From Paenibacillus sp. J45TS6 (GTDB lineage Bacteria; Bacillota; Bacilli; Paenibacillales; Paenibacillaceae), in assembly GCF_018403285.1 (NCBI RefSeq), contig NZ_BOSJ01000009.1:1-64000 (forward strand): DNA of 64,000 bases. The letters run 5' to 3'. A model generated the notes under the pieces. It did no database searches. It worked only from the letters and a program-made list of their open reading frames with translations, and was not told the DNA's origin. Positions within the stretch are counted from its first letter, which is position 1, and every line of letters starts with the position of its first letter. Position numbers and translations under genes: made by a program. This document shows, in pieces, positions 27,129 to 35,715 of this stretch.

Positions 27129-27500
27129 TTATTTAATAGTCCTATGTTTAATAGCTTTTCCAGTACTGTATCCAAATTGTCTGATTTCATCTTCGTCATT
27201 TATCTCATAAAGATAAGTACTATCCGGTTCATTTGAGAATACCACTGAAATTCGATATCCAGTTGCTGCTTTATCTTTATTCTTTGGTTCACGTTTTGAA
27301 GTAACATGTAAGATATCACTCTCTGAATATCCTTTTTCTTCAACTAAGTAATCTTTAACCTTTTCCTCAGTATAAGCAACAATCTCTGGATCATTCTTCG
27401 GTGGAGTTTGAATATAAATTATGAAACCAATTACAAGAATTACAAGCCCTAGAACAACTCCACCACCAATCAACATTATTTTCTTTAAAATTTTCTTCAA
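27129..27500 (-). CDS. DUF3139-family small membrane protein
   Basis: A 123-residue protein with one N-terminal membrane helix (residues 10-30). An extracellular domain follows with YTEEKVKDYLVEEKGYSESDI and a C-terminal YLYEINDEDEIRQFGYS. This matches the DUF3139 family and is a divergent paralogue of 4057-4416. Function unknown. The 150 bases downstream contain nothing clear. Confidence 0.65.
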   Translation of the reverse strand: MKKILKKIMLIGGGVVLGLVILVIGFIIYIQTPPKNDPEIVAYTEEKVKDYLVEEKGYSESDILHVTSKREPKNKDKAATGYRISVVFSNEPDSTYLYEINDEDEIRQFGYSTGKAIKHRTIK

Positions 27501-27733
27501 AAAAATTCTCCTCCATCTAAAATCAATTAATATATATTAACAAAGCATTTCTAATAAAAGTAGAATAAAACTAGCAATAAATAGAATATTATTACATAAA
27601 AAAGATAGAAAGTTATTTATATCAGAAGGATAGCCCGTTAACTGTGTTTTTTGCGAATTATTACAAAATAATATTGTGCTAATATGAATTTACAGAAGTT
27701 GACTATAATGGACTAAACAATAATCTTATCTTC

Positions 27734-27807
27734 GTTCAACTTACGGAGAAAACGATAGTTTAAGAAGAACAAGTAAGCAACCGATCAACAGCCCAGTTGC
27801 TTTTTTT
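27734..27807 (+). repeat. Family-1 repeat, copy E, with terminator
   Basis: GTTCAACTTACG...CGATAGTTTAAG is followed by AAGCAAC paired with GTTGCTT and a run of T. It ends about 100 bases before the lipoprotein at 27905. Confidence 0.6.
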
Positions 27808-27904
27808 AAGCTATTGTACAGTTTTGCATAATATCATAAACCATTCTCTTGGAACATTCCTCCATTTACAAACGTCAATAACTGTTGAAAAGGGAGGGAT
27901 TATT

Positions 27905-28390
27905 ATGAAAAAAATTATAATTTCACTGATAGCAATGAGTTTTATTTTAGCAGGATGCTTTTCTATTCAAACGGAAAAACCACCAGTGATTGAGAAAGAT
28001 AAAGAGAAGTTTGTGACCGAGAACGAAAATAATCTTACTTTGGATAAAGTGACAACCGCTCTAAAATCTGAGGGAATTGAAATGTTTATAAAGGAGCAAA
28101 AAGATGATTGGGTTTTGAATAACGTTAAGTCCAATAGGTTTTTTGTGGTTCGACCAAATGTAAAAGAAGTTTATAAAGAATACATTTCAATTTACGTTTA
28201 TAATTCAGAGACTGCTCGAGAAGAAGGACTAAACGATTTCAATACTCAGAAGGAAAAATATGATATGAAAATACCAAACATTTTCGAATACAAAAATGTT
28301 CTTATCCTGTATTGGCATCATGAAAACGTAGACAATGCGAAGGATGCGAAATTTAATAAACATATTGAAATGGCAATTCAAAAGATTTAA
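27905..28390 (+). CDS. Lipoprotein of unknown function
   Basis: A 161-residue lipoprotein. The lipobox is ILAGC at residues 14-18, after a KK-type hydrophobic signal. The mature region starts FSIQTEKPP and is charged and helical. GGGAGGG lies ahead of the ATG at 27905; a longer frame upstream has no ribosome site. It is followed by family-1 repeat F. Family not recognised. Confidence 0.65.
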   Translation: MKKIIISLIAMSFILAGCFSIQTEKPPVIEKDKEKFVTENENNLTLDKVTTALKSEGIEMFIKEQKDDWVLNNVKSNRFFVVRPNVKEVYKEYISIYVYNSETAREEGLNDFNTQKEKYDMKIPNIFEYKNVLILYWHHENVDNAKDAKFNKHIEMAIQKI

Positions 28391-28405
28391 ATTTAGGATT
28401 TCGAC

Positions 28406-28460
28406 TTGAACTAACGTAGAGACGTTACAAAAATAGCATGCGGCAGTTGCTCCATTTTCC
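28406..28460 (+). repeat. Family-1 repeat, copy F
   Basis: TTGAACTAACG and CGTTA frame TAGAGA just after the lipoprotein stop. The downstream stem GGCAGTTGCTCC is only half present, so this copy looks decayed. Confidence 0.5.
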
Positions 28461-28495
28461 AACAATAGAATCCCATGATCCCGTTATTATGGTAT

Positions 28496-28533
28496 AAAAA
28501 ATAGACCGCCATCACTCGGGGAACGGTCTATTT
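28496..28533 (-). terminator. Terminator of the nar-moa-mod-ywiC gene run
   Basis: On the minus strand AAATAGACCG pairs with CGGTCTATTT, followed by TTTTATACC, 64 bases after the ywiC stop. Confidence 0.75.
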
Positions 28534-28596
28534 CTCGTCTAATTCTCGCGATTATTACACTTATACTCTTTTTCTCGATGATAATTAATGTCCTCT

Positions 28597-29325
28597 TCAA
28601 TACACTAACCACGAGATGATAATAAATTGTAATGCCCCAATCACCTCCAGAATTCCTGCTTTCATTGGCTTCATTGATTTTCCTGAGAACAGATAAGCAC
28701 GCACGAGTGGGAAAATAAACGGTAACATCATCCAAGGTTGGCCTAATATAAATGGAATGATGAGAATCAATATATGATAGATTTTCGCTGCTTTTTCCCA
28801 AGCTGAATTGCCTCTTTCCCGGAATATCGTTTTCACGAAGAGCGCTGTTCCCATGAAGTAAATTAAGTTATAGATCACAATAGTCAGCATCTCTGCATCC
28901 CAAGTGCCGCCGCCATACAAGTAAGATGCAGCTCCTCCTAAGGAAAAGATCACAATGGCACAGAAATCATTCAAAATAGCTCTTTCCGCTTTCTCCTTGA
29001 CATGCCATATGTTCACACTTAATAAGATCAGGAATGGGATTCCAAAATAAAACAATTGAGGTTTGTCAATAAGAGGATATAGGAGTGCTGCTATAGCAAT
29101 TACACCATAAATGACGGCGTATTTTAATAAATGCGTCCGCTGTTTTTTTCTTTTTATCGCCTGTAATAAAGGATACGAAGCTAAGTATAAGAACAACCAC
29201 GCTATAAATAAAAGTATGTGACTAAAGCGGGGTGTCCCTGCCATCACGCCAAATAAGAACGGAACACTAATCATGGCCCATCCCCCATGTTCATGAGGAA
29301 TGACAATTTTATTTTGCTTCTTCAT
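28597..29325 (-). CDS. ywiC: YwiC-like membrane protein
   Basis: A 242-residue integral membrane protein with about seven hydrophobic segments. The N-terminal signature PHEHGGWAMISVPFLFG is typical of the YwiC-like family. In Bacillus subtilis ywiC lies between fnr and the nar genes. Its place here, last in the nitrate-respiration run, supports a role linked to nitrate respiration, though the biochemical role is unknown. It starts 28 bases after modB and is followed by a terminator. Confidence 0.85.
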   Translation of the reverse strand: MKKQNKIVIPHEHGGWAMISVPFLFGVMAGTPRFSHILLFIAWLFLYLASYPLLQAIKRKKQRTHLLKYAVIYGVIAIAALLYPLIDKPQLFYFGIPFLILLSVNIWHVKEKAERAILNDFCAIVIFSLGGAASYLYGGGTWDAEMLTIVIYNLIYFMGTALFVKTIFRERGNSAWEKAAKIYHILILIIPFILGQPWMMLPFIFPLVRAYLFSGKSMKPMKAGILEVIGALQFIIISWLVY

Positions 29326-29353
29326 CGGTATGATTCTCCCCCTCTCTGTTTAT

Positions 29354-30022
29354 TTAATCTGTTTTTTTCATTCTCGTCAGGAGCAGAAGTAAAAACGAAA
29401 TAAGAATGATAGAGATCGTCCAGAGCCAGGCCATCGTCATATTACCAGATTCCACTGCTACAAAAATGGCCGTTGGAACCGTTTGTGTCTTGCCCGGGAT
29501 ATTTCCCGCAATCATAAGGGTTGCACCGAACTCCCCAAGACTGCGTGCGAAACTAAGAATATAAGCGGTCATTACCGAAGGAAGAGTTATAGGTAAGGTA
29601 ACATAACGGAATAACTGCCATTCATTCGCACCACTAGACCGCGCTGCATCCATAAGATTCGTATCAATGGCCTGAATCCCGGTCTTCATCGTCTGGTACA
29701 CCAGCGGAAAAGATACGACTACGGAAGCAATGACTGCAGCTCCCCAGGAAAAAATAATCGAAGTAGAAAATATACTTTCTATAACCTGTCCAATCCAGCT
29801 GTTTCTACCGAGAAATACAAGCAGCAAAAAACCGATCACGGTCGGAGGTAATACCAGTGGGAGCATGAATAACGTCTCGACGATCACTTTCCCTGGGAAT
29901 CTTGAAATAGACATACGCCAAGCAAAAAAAACACCAAAACATGTACTAAGGACACTGGAGATCGCAGCGACCTGCAGGGAGAGGCGTATTGGACTCCATA
30001 GCTGCATAAAGTCTATATCCAT
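29354..30022 (-). CDS. modB: Molybdate ABC transporter permease ModB
   Basis: A 222-residue permease with five membrane segments. The EAA-like loop is MDAARSSGANEWQLFRYVTLP (positions 126-146), and an LGEFGATLMIAGNIPGKTQT segment is typical of ModB. It works with ModA to import molybdate for the cofactor of nitrate reductase. No modC ATPase follows; the next gene is ywiC, so an ATPase must come from elsewhere. It starts three bases after modA. Confidence 0.93.
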   Translation of the reverse strand: MDIDFMQLWSPIRLSLQVAAISSVLSTCFGVFFAWRMSISRFPGKVIVETLFMLPLVLPPTVIGFLLLVFLGRNSWIGQVIESIFSTSIIFSWGAAVIASVVVSFPLVYQTMKTGIQAIDTNLMDAARSSGANEWQLFRYVTLPITLPSVMTAYILSFARSLGEFGATLMIAGNIPGKTQTVPTAIFVAVESGNMTMAWLWTISIILISFLLLLLTRMKKTD

Positions 30023-30024
30023 GT

Positions 30025-30834
30025 TTACTCACCAGGAGCCGAGAAACCATACTTTTTAAAAATAGACATTGCTTCCTCCGATTGCAAATAGGTGTAGAAT
30101 TCCATAACCTCTTGTTTATTTGCTGAAGAATGAATTACGCCTACTGGGTATTCAATGGGAGTATAGAATGAGGGATCCACCGTAAAGGCAATTCTTACTT
30201 TATCTGAAGAGAGAGCATCTGTCTTGTATACAAAACCTGCCTCTACATTTTTCGTCTCCACATATTGCAGAACCTGACGCACATCTTTCGCTTGAATAAT
30301 TTTGGACTCTACATCTTCCCATACGTTTCCATGCTGAAGTGCTTCTTTTGCATACTTACCTGCTGGCACGGTTTCAGGAATCCCAATGGCTACATTGCTA
30401 ACTTCCGTTCTCAGCAAATCGTTCACATCTTGAATCGTTGTCTTGTCATCCGCTGCGGTAATCACAGTAAGTTCATTCGTGAGCAGGGTAGTCTGCTCGT
30501 CCTCTGCAATTATTCCTTGCTGAGCAAGAGCTTCTATATAGGATTTGGATGCAGAAATAAACAGATCAACTGGTGCCCCTCGCTCAATCTGCTGCTGCAA
30601 TGCTCCAGATCCACCAAAGTTAAAATAGATCGTAACATTGGAGTTTTCTGCTCTATAGTTATCTTTAATTTCTTGCAGAGCATCGGTTAGACTCGCTGCG
30701 GCAGAAACCGTAATCTCTATTTCTTTACCATCTGTCTGCTTCTCAGCCTGTTGATTCCCACATCCCAATAATAGCAGAAAAATTGTAAAAAAAAGAACAA
30801 CATATTTCATATTTTTCTTAGAAAAAACCCCCAT
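30025..30834 (-). CDS. modA: Molybdate-binding lipoprotein ModA
   Basis: A 269-residue substrate-binding lipoprotein. LLLGC near residues 21-25 is the lipobox, SAAASLTDALQEI binds the oxyanion, and FGGSGALQQQIERGAPVDLF is the conserved hinge segment. It captures molybdate on the cell surface and delivers it to ModB. It begins 11 bases after moaA, so cofactor synthesis and metal uptake are likely on one transcript. Confidence 0.93.
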   Translation of the reverse strand: MGVFSKKNMKYVVLFFTIFLLLLGCGNQQAEKQTDGKEIEITVSAAASLTDALQEIKDNYRAENSNVTIYFNFGGSGALQQQIERGAPVDLFISASKSYIEALAQQGIIAEDEQTTLLTNELTVITAADDKTTIQDVNDLLRTEVSNVAIGIPETVPAGKYAKEALQHGNVWEDVESKIIQAKDVRQVLQYVETKNVEAGFVYKTDALSSDKVRIAFTVDPSFYTPIEYPVGVIHSSANKQEVMEFYTYLQSEEAMSIFKKYGFSAPGE

Positions 30835-30845
30835 ACTTACCCCTC

Positions 30846-31856
30846 CTAACCACCAATTTGTGACATTCTACGGTGAGTTGGCGTATGAGTTGTTTCTTGT
30901 CCACCCTGTAGGAACTTGTACATTTCATGATGTTCGGGCTTCGTACCAATCGCCTCCAGAAACATTTGCCGCAGTGCTTCGTCATCCCCGATTACATTTC
31001 GGACTTGGAATTGTTCAGTCCATGCTAGACAAGGCTTGATATACCCATCAGCGGTAAGACGCAGACGGTTGCAAGACTGACAGAAATGTTCACTAACCGG
31101 ATGAATCAAACCAAAACTGCCGACGGCATCTTTCAGTCGATAATTCTGTGCGGGTCCATTTCCCTTTACATTGTCTACACTTTCATAATCCCATTCCTGC
31201 TGGGTGCATACTTCTTTCACTGTGCTGAGTGGCAAGTAAAGGTTTTTCCACTGTTCATCACTGTGTCCTATTGGCATATATTCGATGAAACGCACATGAA
31301 TATCCCGATCTTTCGTCAGGGAAATAAAATCAGCGATTTCATCATCATTAATCCCTTTCATGAGTAGTACATTCAGCTTGATCGGAGTCAGTCCCACTTT
31401 GAGACAGGTATCAATGCTGTTCAGCACCTTTTGAACGTTGCCTCCGCGTGTAATCATTTTAAACCGATCTGGGCGTAAGGAGTCCAAACTTATATTCACA
31501 CGTGTCAGGCCTGCTTCTTTTAACTTCGCTGCACGAGGTCCTAGAAAAATCCCATTCGTTGTAAGAGCAATATCTTCAATCCCGGGAATATGGGAGATCA
31601 TATCCACTAGTTTCTCCAGTTCTTTTCGGACAAGGGGTTCTCCTCCTGTCAGTCTGATTTTGGATATTCCCATTCCTGCAACAACCCGCACGACGTCAGC
31701 AATTTCATCATAAGTAAGTATCTTATCGGAAGGTTCAAATTCCATTCCTTCTTCCGGCATACAGTAAACACAGCGCAAATTACAGCGATCTGTCACTGAT
31801 ATTCGTAAGTATTCATGTTTTCGGCCAAACGAATCTACGAGACGAGGTACTGTCAT
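30846..31856 (-). CDS. moaA: GTP 3',8-cyclase MoaA
   Basis: A 336-residue radical-SAM enzyme that converts GTP to 3',8-cyclo-GTP in the first step of molybdopterin synthesis. The N-terminal cluster motif is CNLRCVYC (C25, C29, C32), followed by LTGGEPLVRKEL. The C-terminal cluster uses FCQSCNRLRL and KPC. The C-terminus ends in GG, which is required for activity in this family. Same strand and close spacing with moaE. Confidence 0.95.
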   Translation of the reverse strand: MTVPRLVDSFGRKHEYLRISVTDRCNLRCVYCMPEEGMEFEPSDKILTYDEIADVVRVVAGMGISKIRLTGGEPLVRKELEKLVDMISHIPGIEDIALTTNGIFLGPRAAKLKEAGLTRVNISLDSLRPDRFKMITRGGNVQKVLNSIDTCLKVGLTPIKLNVLLMKGINDDEIADFISLTKDRDIHVRFIEYMPIGHSDEQWKNLYLPLSTVKEVCTQQEWDYESVDNVKGNGPAQNYRLKDAVGSFGLIHPVSEHFCQSCNRLRLTADGYIKPCLAWTEQFQVRNVIGDDEALRQMFLEAIGTKPEHHEMYKFLQGGQETTHTPTHRRMSQIGG

Positions 31857-31907
31857 CCGCTCATCAACTCCTTTCTTATAAAATAGGGTGGTTTGTTACC
31901 ATATTAC

Positions 31908-32399
31908 TTATGCATTGTCCGTTTCTTCTTTGGATAGATCATGAAGTAAAGGACGGCCTTCTGGATAGGCAACTTGGTTTAATTGATCTCCAATCCACTC
32001 TGAACCATCTTCGCCGTATTCTTTTTTCCAGATCGGTACAATCTGTTTAATCCGTTCAATGATATATTCATTCGCTTCATAAGCCGCTTTTCGGTGGGGA
32101 GAAGAGACCGCAATCGCAACGGCAACATCAGAAATTTCGAGCCTGCCTATACGATGGGTGATAGCTACACATGTATCTGCCCAGCGTTCGCGTACTTCCT
32201 CACCAATACGTTCTAATTGTTTAACTGCCATAGAGGGATAAGCTTCATATTCCAGAAATAAGGTACGTTTACCAAAGGTAAGTTCCCGTACTGTACCTAA
32301 AAACAGGGTAATTGCTCCTGCTTCCCTGCGTTTTACTTTGCTTATCACTTCATCTGCTTCAATAGGTTGATCGGTGATCACGAATAATGAACTGTCCAC
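31908..32399 (-). CDS. moaE: Molybdopterin synthase catalytic subunit MoaE
   Basis: A 163-residue large subunit of molybdopterin synthase, which adds the dithiolene sulfurs from MoaD. It has GAITLFLGTVRELT, LEYEAYPSMAVKQL, HRIGRLEISDVAVAIAVSSP and the conserved WKKEYGEDGSEWI near the C-terminus, including the catalytic Lys. It lies between moaC and moaA, same strand, with gaps below 55 bases. Confidence 0.95.
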   Translation of the reverse strand: MDSSLFVITDQPIEADEVISKVKRREAGAITLFLGTVRELTFGKRTLFLEYEAYPSMAVKQLERIGEEVRERWADTCVAITHRIGRLEISDVAVAIAVSSPHRKAAYEANEYIIERIKQIVPIWKKEYGEDGSEWIGDQLNQVAYPEGRPLLHDLSKEETDNA

Positions 32400-32426
32400 T
32401 TTCGGCCTCCTTTCTTTCCGTAAATC

Positions 32427-32912
32427 TCATGGATTTTGACGATGGTAGTCACCGCTTTTTCCGCCTTGCTTGCGCGCTAGATAAGTAGGTCCGAGAATCA
32501 TCCCTTTATCTATTGCTTTACACATATCATATATCGTTAATCCTACGGTTTGTGCTGCTGTTAAAGCTTCCATCTCCACACCTGTTACGCCGGTTGTCTT
32601 CACTGTCACTTCAAAAGATAGGATCTCATCGCTCACGAATTCAAAGGTAATATCAATACCTGTTAGCGGAATCGGATGACACATCGGAATAATATCGGAT
32701 GTTTTTTTTGCAGCCATGATTCCGGCAATTTGGGCTACAGCAAGGACATCGCCTTTTTCCATAGAACCTTCTTTAATTCTTTTTAATGTTTCGGGCTGCA
32801 TTTGGATTTGGCTTCTCACCACAGCAATCCGTTTGGTTTCTGTTTTATCCGTAACATCAACCATATGAGCCCGGCCTTGTTCATTAAAATGGGTTAGTTT
32901 ATCATTACTCAT
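32427..32912 (-). CDS. moaC: Cyclic pyranopterin monophosphate synthase MoaC
   Basis: A 161-residue enzyme that converts 3',8-cyclo-GTP to cyclic pyranopterin monophosphate. It has [26 protein letters not shown] and [22 protein letters not shown]. The ATG at 32912 has AAGGAG 7 bases upstream; the ATG at 32918 is too close. It follows moaD by 11 bases. Confidence 0.95.
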   Translation of the reverse strand: MSNDKLTHFNEQGRAHMVDVTDKTETKRIAVVRSQIQMQPETLKRIKEGSMEKGDVLAVAQIAGIMAAKKTSDIIPMCHPIPLTGIDITFEFVSDEILSFEVTVKTTGVTGVEMEALTAAQTVGLTIYDMCKAIDKGMILGPTYLARKQGGKSGDYHRQNP

Positions 32913-32923
32913 CGTCATACTCC

Positions 32924-33154
32924 TTAGCCGCCGCTAACGGGTGGAAGCAAAGCTACCGTATCGTTAGGACCAATCTGATCTTGGTCATCTGCGAATTGTT
33001 CATTTACTGCGATCATCACGTGATCGAGTAATAGCTCAGGGTAACGTCTTTTCATCTCTAATCGAAAGTCAGCAACTGTGGTCGAACCCAGATCTAAGTC
33101 TAATTCATGAGTTCCTAATTGCTCACTTAAATGCGCAAAACATAATATTTTCAT
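32924..33154 (-). CDS. moaD: Molybdopterin synthase sulfur carrier MoaD
   Basis: A 76-residue ubiquitin-like sulfur carrier. The C-terminal GG (LLPPVSGG) is the thiocarboxylation site, adenylated by the upstream MoeB-type enzyme. A run of short beta strands fits the ubiquitin fold. It is 26 bases downstream of the moeB gene. Confidence 0.93.
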   Translation of the reverse strand: MKILCFAHLSEQLGTHELDLDLGSTTVADFRLEMKRRYPELLLDHVMIAVNEQFADDQDQIGPNDTVALLPPVSGG

Positions 33155-33180
33155 AAAGGACCACCTTCTTTAACATAAAG

Positions 33181-34212
33181 TCACATCACATATCGCTGAT
33201 ACAGTTTCTTAGCTTCTACAGGATCCGAAGTACCATGAATTAGTGCCCGTCCATCTTGAAAAATAACAAGCCTGAAATTCCCTTCTTCGATCTGAATAAG
33301 ATGAGGAGTCACTCTTACGCCAGTATCTTTCCCCATTGCACGCTTAGCAACACCTTCTAAATCAAGTAATTCTTCTCTCGGATAACGGACCCATACAGAG
33401 GTTCGGCCACATAATACCTCCGTTTTTATCTCTGTATCATACCCCAGGTAAGGATAAGTCGGCTCGGCTCCACAGGTTTGACAGGTGTGATGCCCTGCAT
33501 CATCATGAATCCGGATCGCCTGTGACATATTCGTCCACAGATCAAATACCATAAAACGATCAGACATCAACCTTTTGTTCCCGGTCAGCCATTTGAGCGC
33601 TTCGGCAGATTGCGTAGAAACCACCCTTTGTACGGCAGGTGCAATAATCCCCTCGATGTCACAAGAAGCAGAACCAAAAGGCATGCGCTTCAGTAAGCAA
33701 TGAAGACAAGGTGTTTTTCCAGGGATAAAGTTATACACCGCACCAAAACTACCGGAGCATGCTCCATAAATCCAAGGAATTTGATAGCGATAGGATATAT
33801 CATTAATCATATAGCGGATAGGAAAATGGTCCGTCGCATCCAGAATTAAATCGATGTTGTGATTCTCCAGAATGTTCTGAAGGTCCCGTGCCGAACAATC
33901 CATTACATACGGGTTTACACGAATATCTGAGTTAATCTGCTGTAATCGATTTGCTGCTGCAATCGCTTTAGGAAGCTGCTCGCTTACATCTTGTTCCGCA
34001 TATAAAGATTGACGCTGCAGATTGCTCCATTCCACCACATCACGATCAATGATCGAAATCATACCTACTCCTGAACGAGCAAGTATTTCCGCATTCCCTG
34101 AACCAAGCGCACCTGCACCGATGATGAGTACATGCGCATCAGAGAGAAGCTGCTGCCCCTGTATACCAATCGGCTGAAAATTCTCCTGTCTGCTATAGCG
34201 ACCCTGATTCAC
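33181..34212 (-). CDS. moeB: MoeB/ThiF-family adenylyltransferase
   Basis: A 343-residue E1-like enzyme that adenylates the MoaD C-terminus. It has the nucleotide-binding VLIIGAGALGSGNAEIL, an RQSLYAEQD segment and DATDHFPIRYMIND, with two zinc-binding Cys pairs, CLHC and CQTC. The C-terminal 80 residues have no recognisable rhodanese active-site Cys loop. A GTG at 34212, 7 bases after AAGGAGG, is chosen; an ATG-like start at 34278 lacks such a site. A gap of about 124 bases separates it from narI and may hold a secondary promoter. Confidence 0.85.
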   Translation of the reverse strand: MNQGRYSRQENFQPIGIQGQQLLSDAHVLIIGAGALGSGNAEILARSGVGMISIIDRDVVEWSNLQRQSLYAEQDVSEQLPKAIAAANRLQQINSDIRVNPYVMDCSARDLQNILENHNIDLILDATDHFPIRYMINDISYRYQIPWIYGACSGSFGAVYNFIPGKTPCLHCLLKRMPFGSASCDIEGIIAPAVQRVVSTQSAEALKWLTGNKRLMSDRFMVFDLWTNMSQAIRIHDDAGHHTCQTCGAEPTYPYLGYDTEIKTEVLCGRTSVWVRYPREELLDLEGVAKRAMGKDTGVRVTPHLIQIEEGNFRLVIFQDGRALIHGTSDPVEAKKLYQRYVM

Positions 34213-34336
34213 ACGATCTCCTCCTTCCTCTATCCCCTGTTTAGAAAAAAGCGGCATGGATTCCGCTAAGCGGACCATGCCCTTTTCAATACATCCGAAT
34301 CATATGATATCTATATATAATATTTAGAAAACCCTA

Positions 34337-35017
34337 TTAACCCCGTTTGCGATACACTACATAGCTGCGACTCAAATATTTGATAGGCATGCTGAGCATA
34401 TGCACAAGTCTTGTGAAAGGGAATACCGCAAATAACGATAGTCCCAGAACTACATGAATTTGGAAAATGAGAGGCACCTCGCTCATGAGTGCAGCATCCG
34501 GTCTAAAGATGAGCACCCCTCTAAGCCATGGACCAATGGTCTCCCGGTAATCAAACTCCCCGCTGCCCGCCATATTAAAGAGAGTAGCACTCATGCCAAC
34601 AACGACAATGAGGGTAAGGAGAATGATGGATAACATATCTCCAAAGCTGCTGGTTCTCCGAATACGAACGTCAGATAGACGGCGAACAACAAGAATAATA
34701 CAACCAATCAGCGTCATGATTCCGGCAATGGTCCCAATCGAAAGTGCCATTAAATGATAAACATGATCTGAAACTCCGAGTGATGAAAGCCAAGATTTAG
34801 GGATAAGAATACCACCTACATGACCAAAGAAGACAAGGATAATTCCAATGTGGAACAAATTACTTCCAAGACGCAGCTTCTTCTTCTCTAAGAGTTCACT
34901 AGATTTCGCTGTCCAGCCAAACTGATCTGTTTGATAGCGATAATAAAGACCCACCAAAAATAAGATGAGTATGATATAGGGATAAATCACCCAGAAAAAT
35001 TGACTCCCCCAAGTCAT
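34337..35017 (-). CDS. narI: Respiratory nitrate reductase gamma subunit NarI
   Basis: A 226-residue membrane cytochrome b with five hydrophobic segments. Its heme-ligand histidines, H56, H66, H188 and H206, fall at almost the same positions as in E. coli NarI (56, 66, 187, 205). It oxidises menaquinol and passes electrons to NarH. It overlaps narJ by four bases. Confidence 0.96.
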   Translation of the reverse strand: MTWGSQFFWVIYPYIILILFLVGLYYRYQTDQFGWTAKSSELLEKKKLRLGSNLFHIGIILVFFGHVGGILIPKSWLSSLGVSDHVYHLMALSIGTIAGIMTLIGCIILVVRRLSDVRIRRTSSFGDMLSIILLTLIVVVGMSATLFNMAGSGEFDYRETIGPWLRGVLIFRPDAALMSEVPLIFQIHVVLGLSLFAVFPFTRLVHMLSMPIKYLSRSYVVYRKRG

Positions 35018-35676
35018 GAGGTTCCCTCCTTAACTTGTCCATATCCGGCAGCAGCCCACATCGGACCGCAGCCTTGTGCAGAAGGCATGCTTCCGCATGC
35101 AGCCGGAGCTGATATTTCGATTAACCCTTCCGTGATACCGGAATGATCCAGTATCCACAGTATGGCTTCCATAACATATCGATAAGGACTATTTTGCTTA
35201 TCTAGTGCTGATTGCAGCTGTTCGAGTGCTTTACGGAAAGAGACTAAAAGCCCTATGCCTCTGTCCATCTCTGCAACAGCCACATATTCAAGCACCAGCG
35301 GCAGAAAATCAGGTAATTCATCCGTATCCATGATCATGTCCTCTTCTTCATAAAGCTGCTTCAAACGCAGCAAGGCAGGACCACGTTCCCGATCTTCACC
35401 CAGTTGTCCATAAGTTAGATACAAATTTGATTTCTTATTAAAATCAAAAGTCTTAACATAGGCGGATGTAATTGCCTCTGCATCCATACCAGCAAAGGAG
35501 GCAATACATTCACCAGCTAAGGTTTGCAGAGTATCTCTCACTTCTTCGTTCTCTTCCTGGATCAAATGGCACCAGTCAACATACATGTCATCTGACGTTT
35601 CTTGCCATGTTGCATCCGGGTATTGCAATAGCTGTGAGAAGAGCATCCAGCTTGAACGCAGCGTTATCTCTTTCAT
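35014..35676 (-). CDS. narJ: Nitrate reductase assembly chaperone NarJ
   Basis: A 220-residue TorD/NarJ-family chaperone, a soluble helical bundle with an LPLVLEYVAV signature and a Gly/Cys-rich C-terminus (SMPSAQGCGPM). It binds the NarG N-terminus until cofactor insertion. It overlaps narI by four bases and is 39 bases after narH. Confidence 0.93.
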   Translation of the reverse strand: MKEITLRSSWMLFSQLLQYPDATWQETSDDMYVDWCHLIQEENEEVRDTLQTLAGECIASFAGMDAEAITSAYVKTFDFNKKSNLYLTYGQLGEDRERGPALLRLKQLYEEEDMIMDTDELPDFLPLVLEYVAVAEMDRGIGLLVSFRKALEQLQSALDKQNSPYRYVMEAILWILDHSGITEGLIEISAPAACGSMPSAQGCGPMWAAAGYGQVKEGTS

Positions 35677-35715
35677 ATCCGATCACTCCTTTTCGATTTG
35701 ATGGAAACGTAAGAT

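Noticed and set aside
28487-28801. 104-codon minus-strand frame near the ywiC terminator
   Set aside because: It crosses the terminator and part of ywiC in another frame.
30025-30834. Possible CRISPR or tRNA genes anywhere in the window
   Set aside because: No regularly spaced direct repeats and no cloverleaf-like tRNA sequence was noticed; the tandem repeats found are too short or too few.
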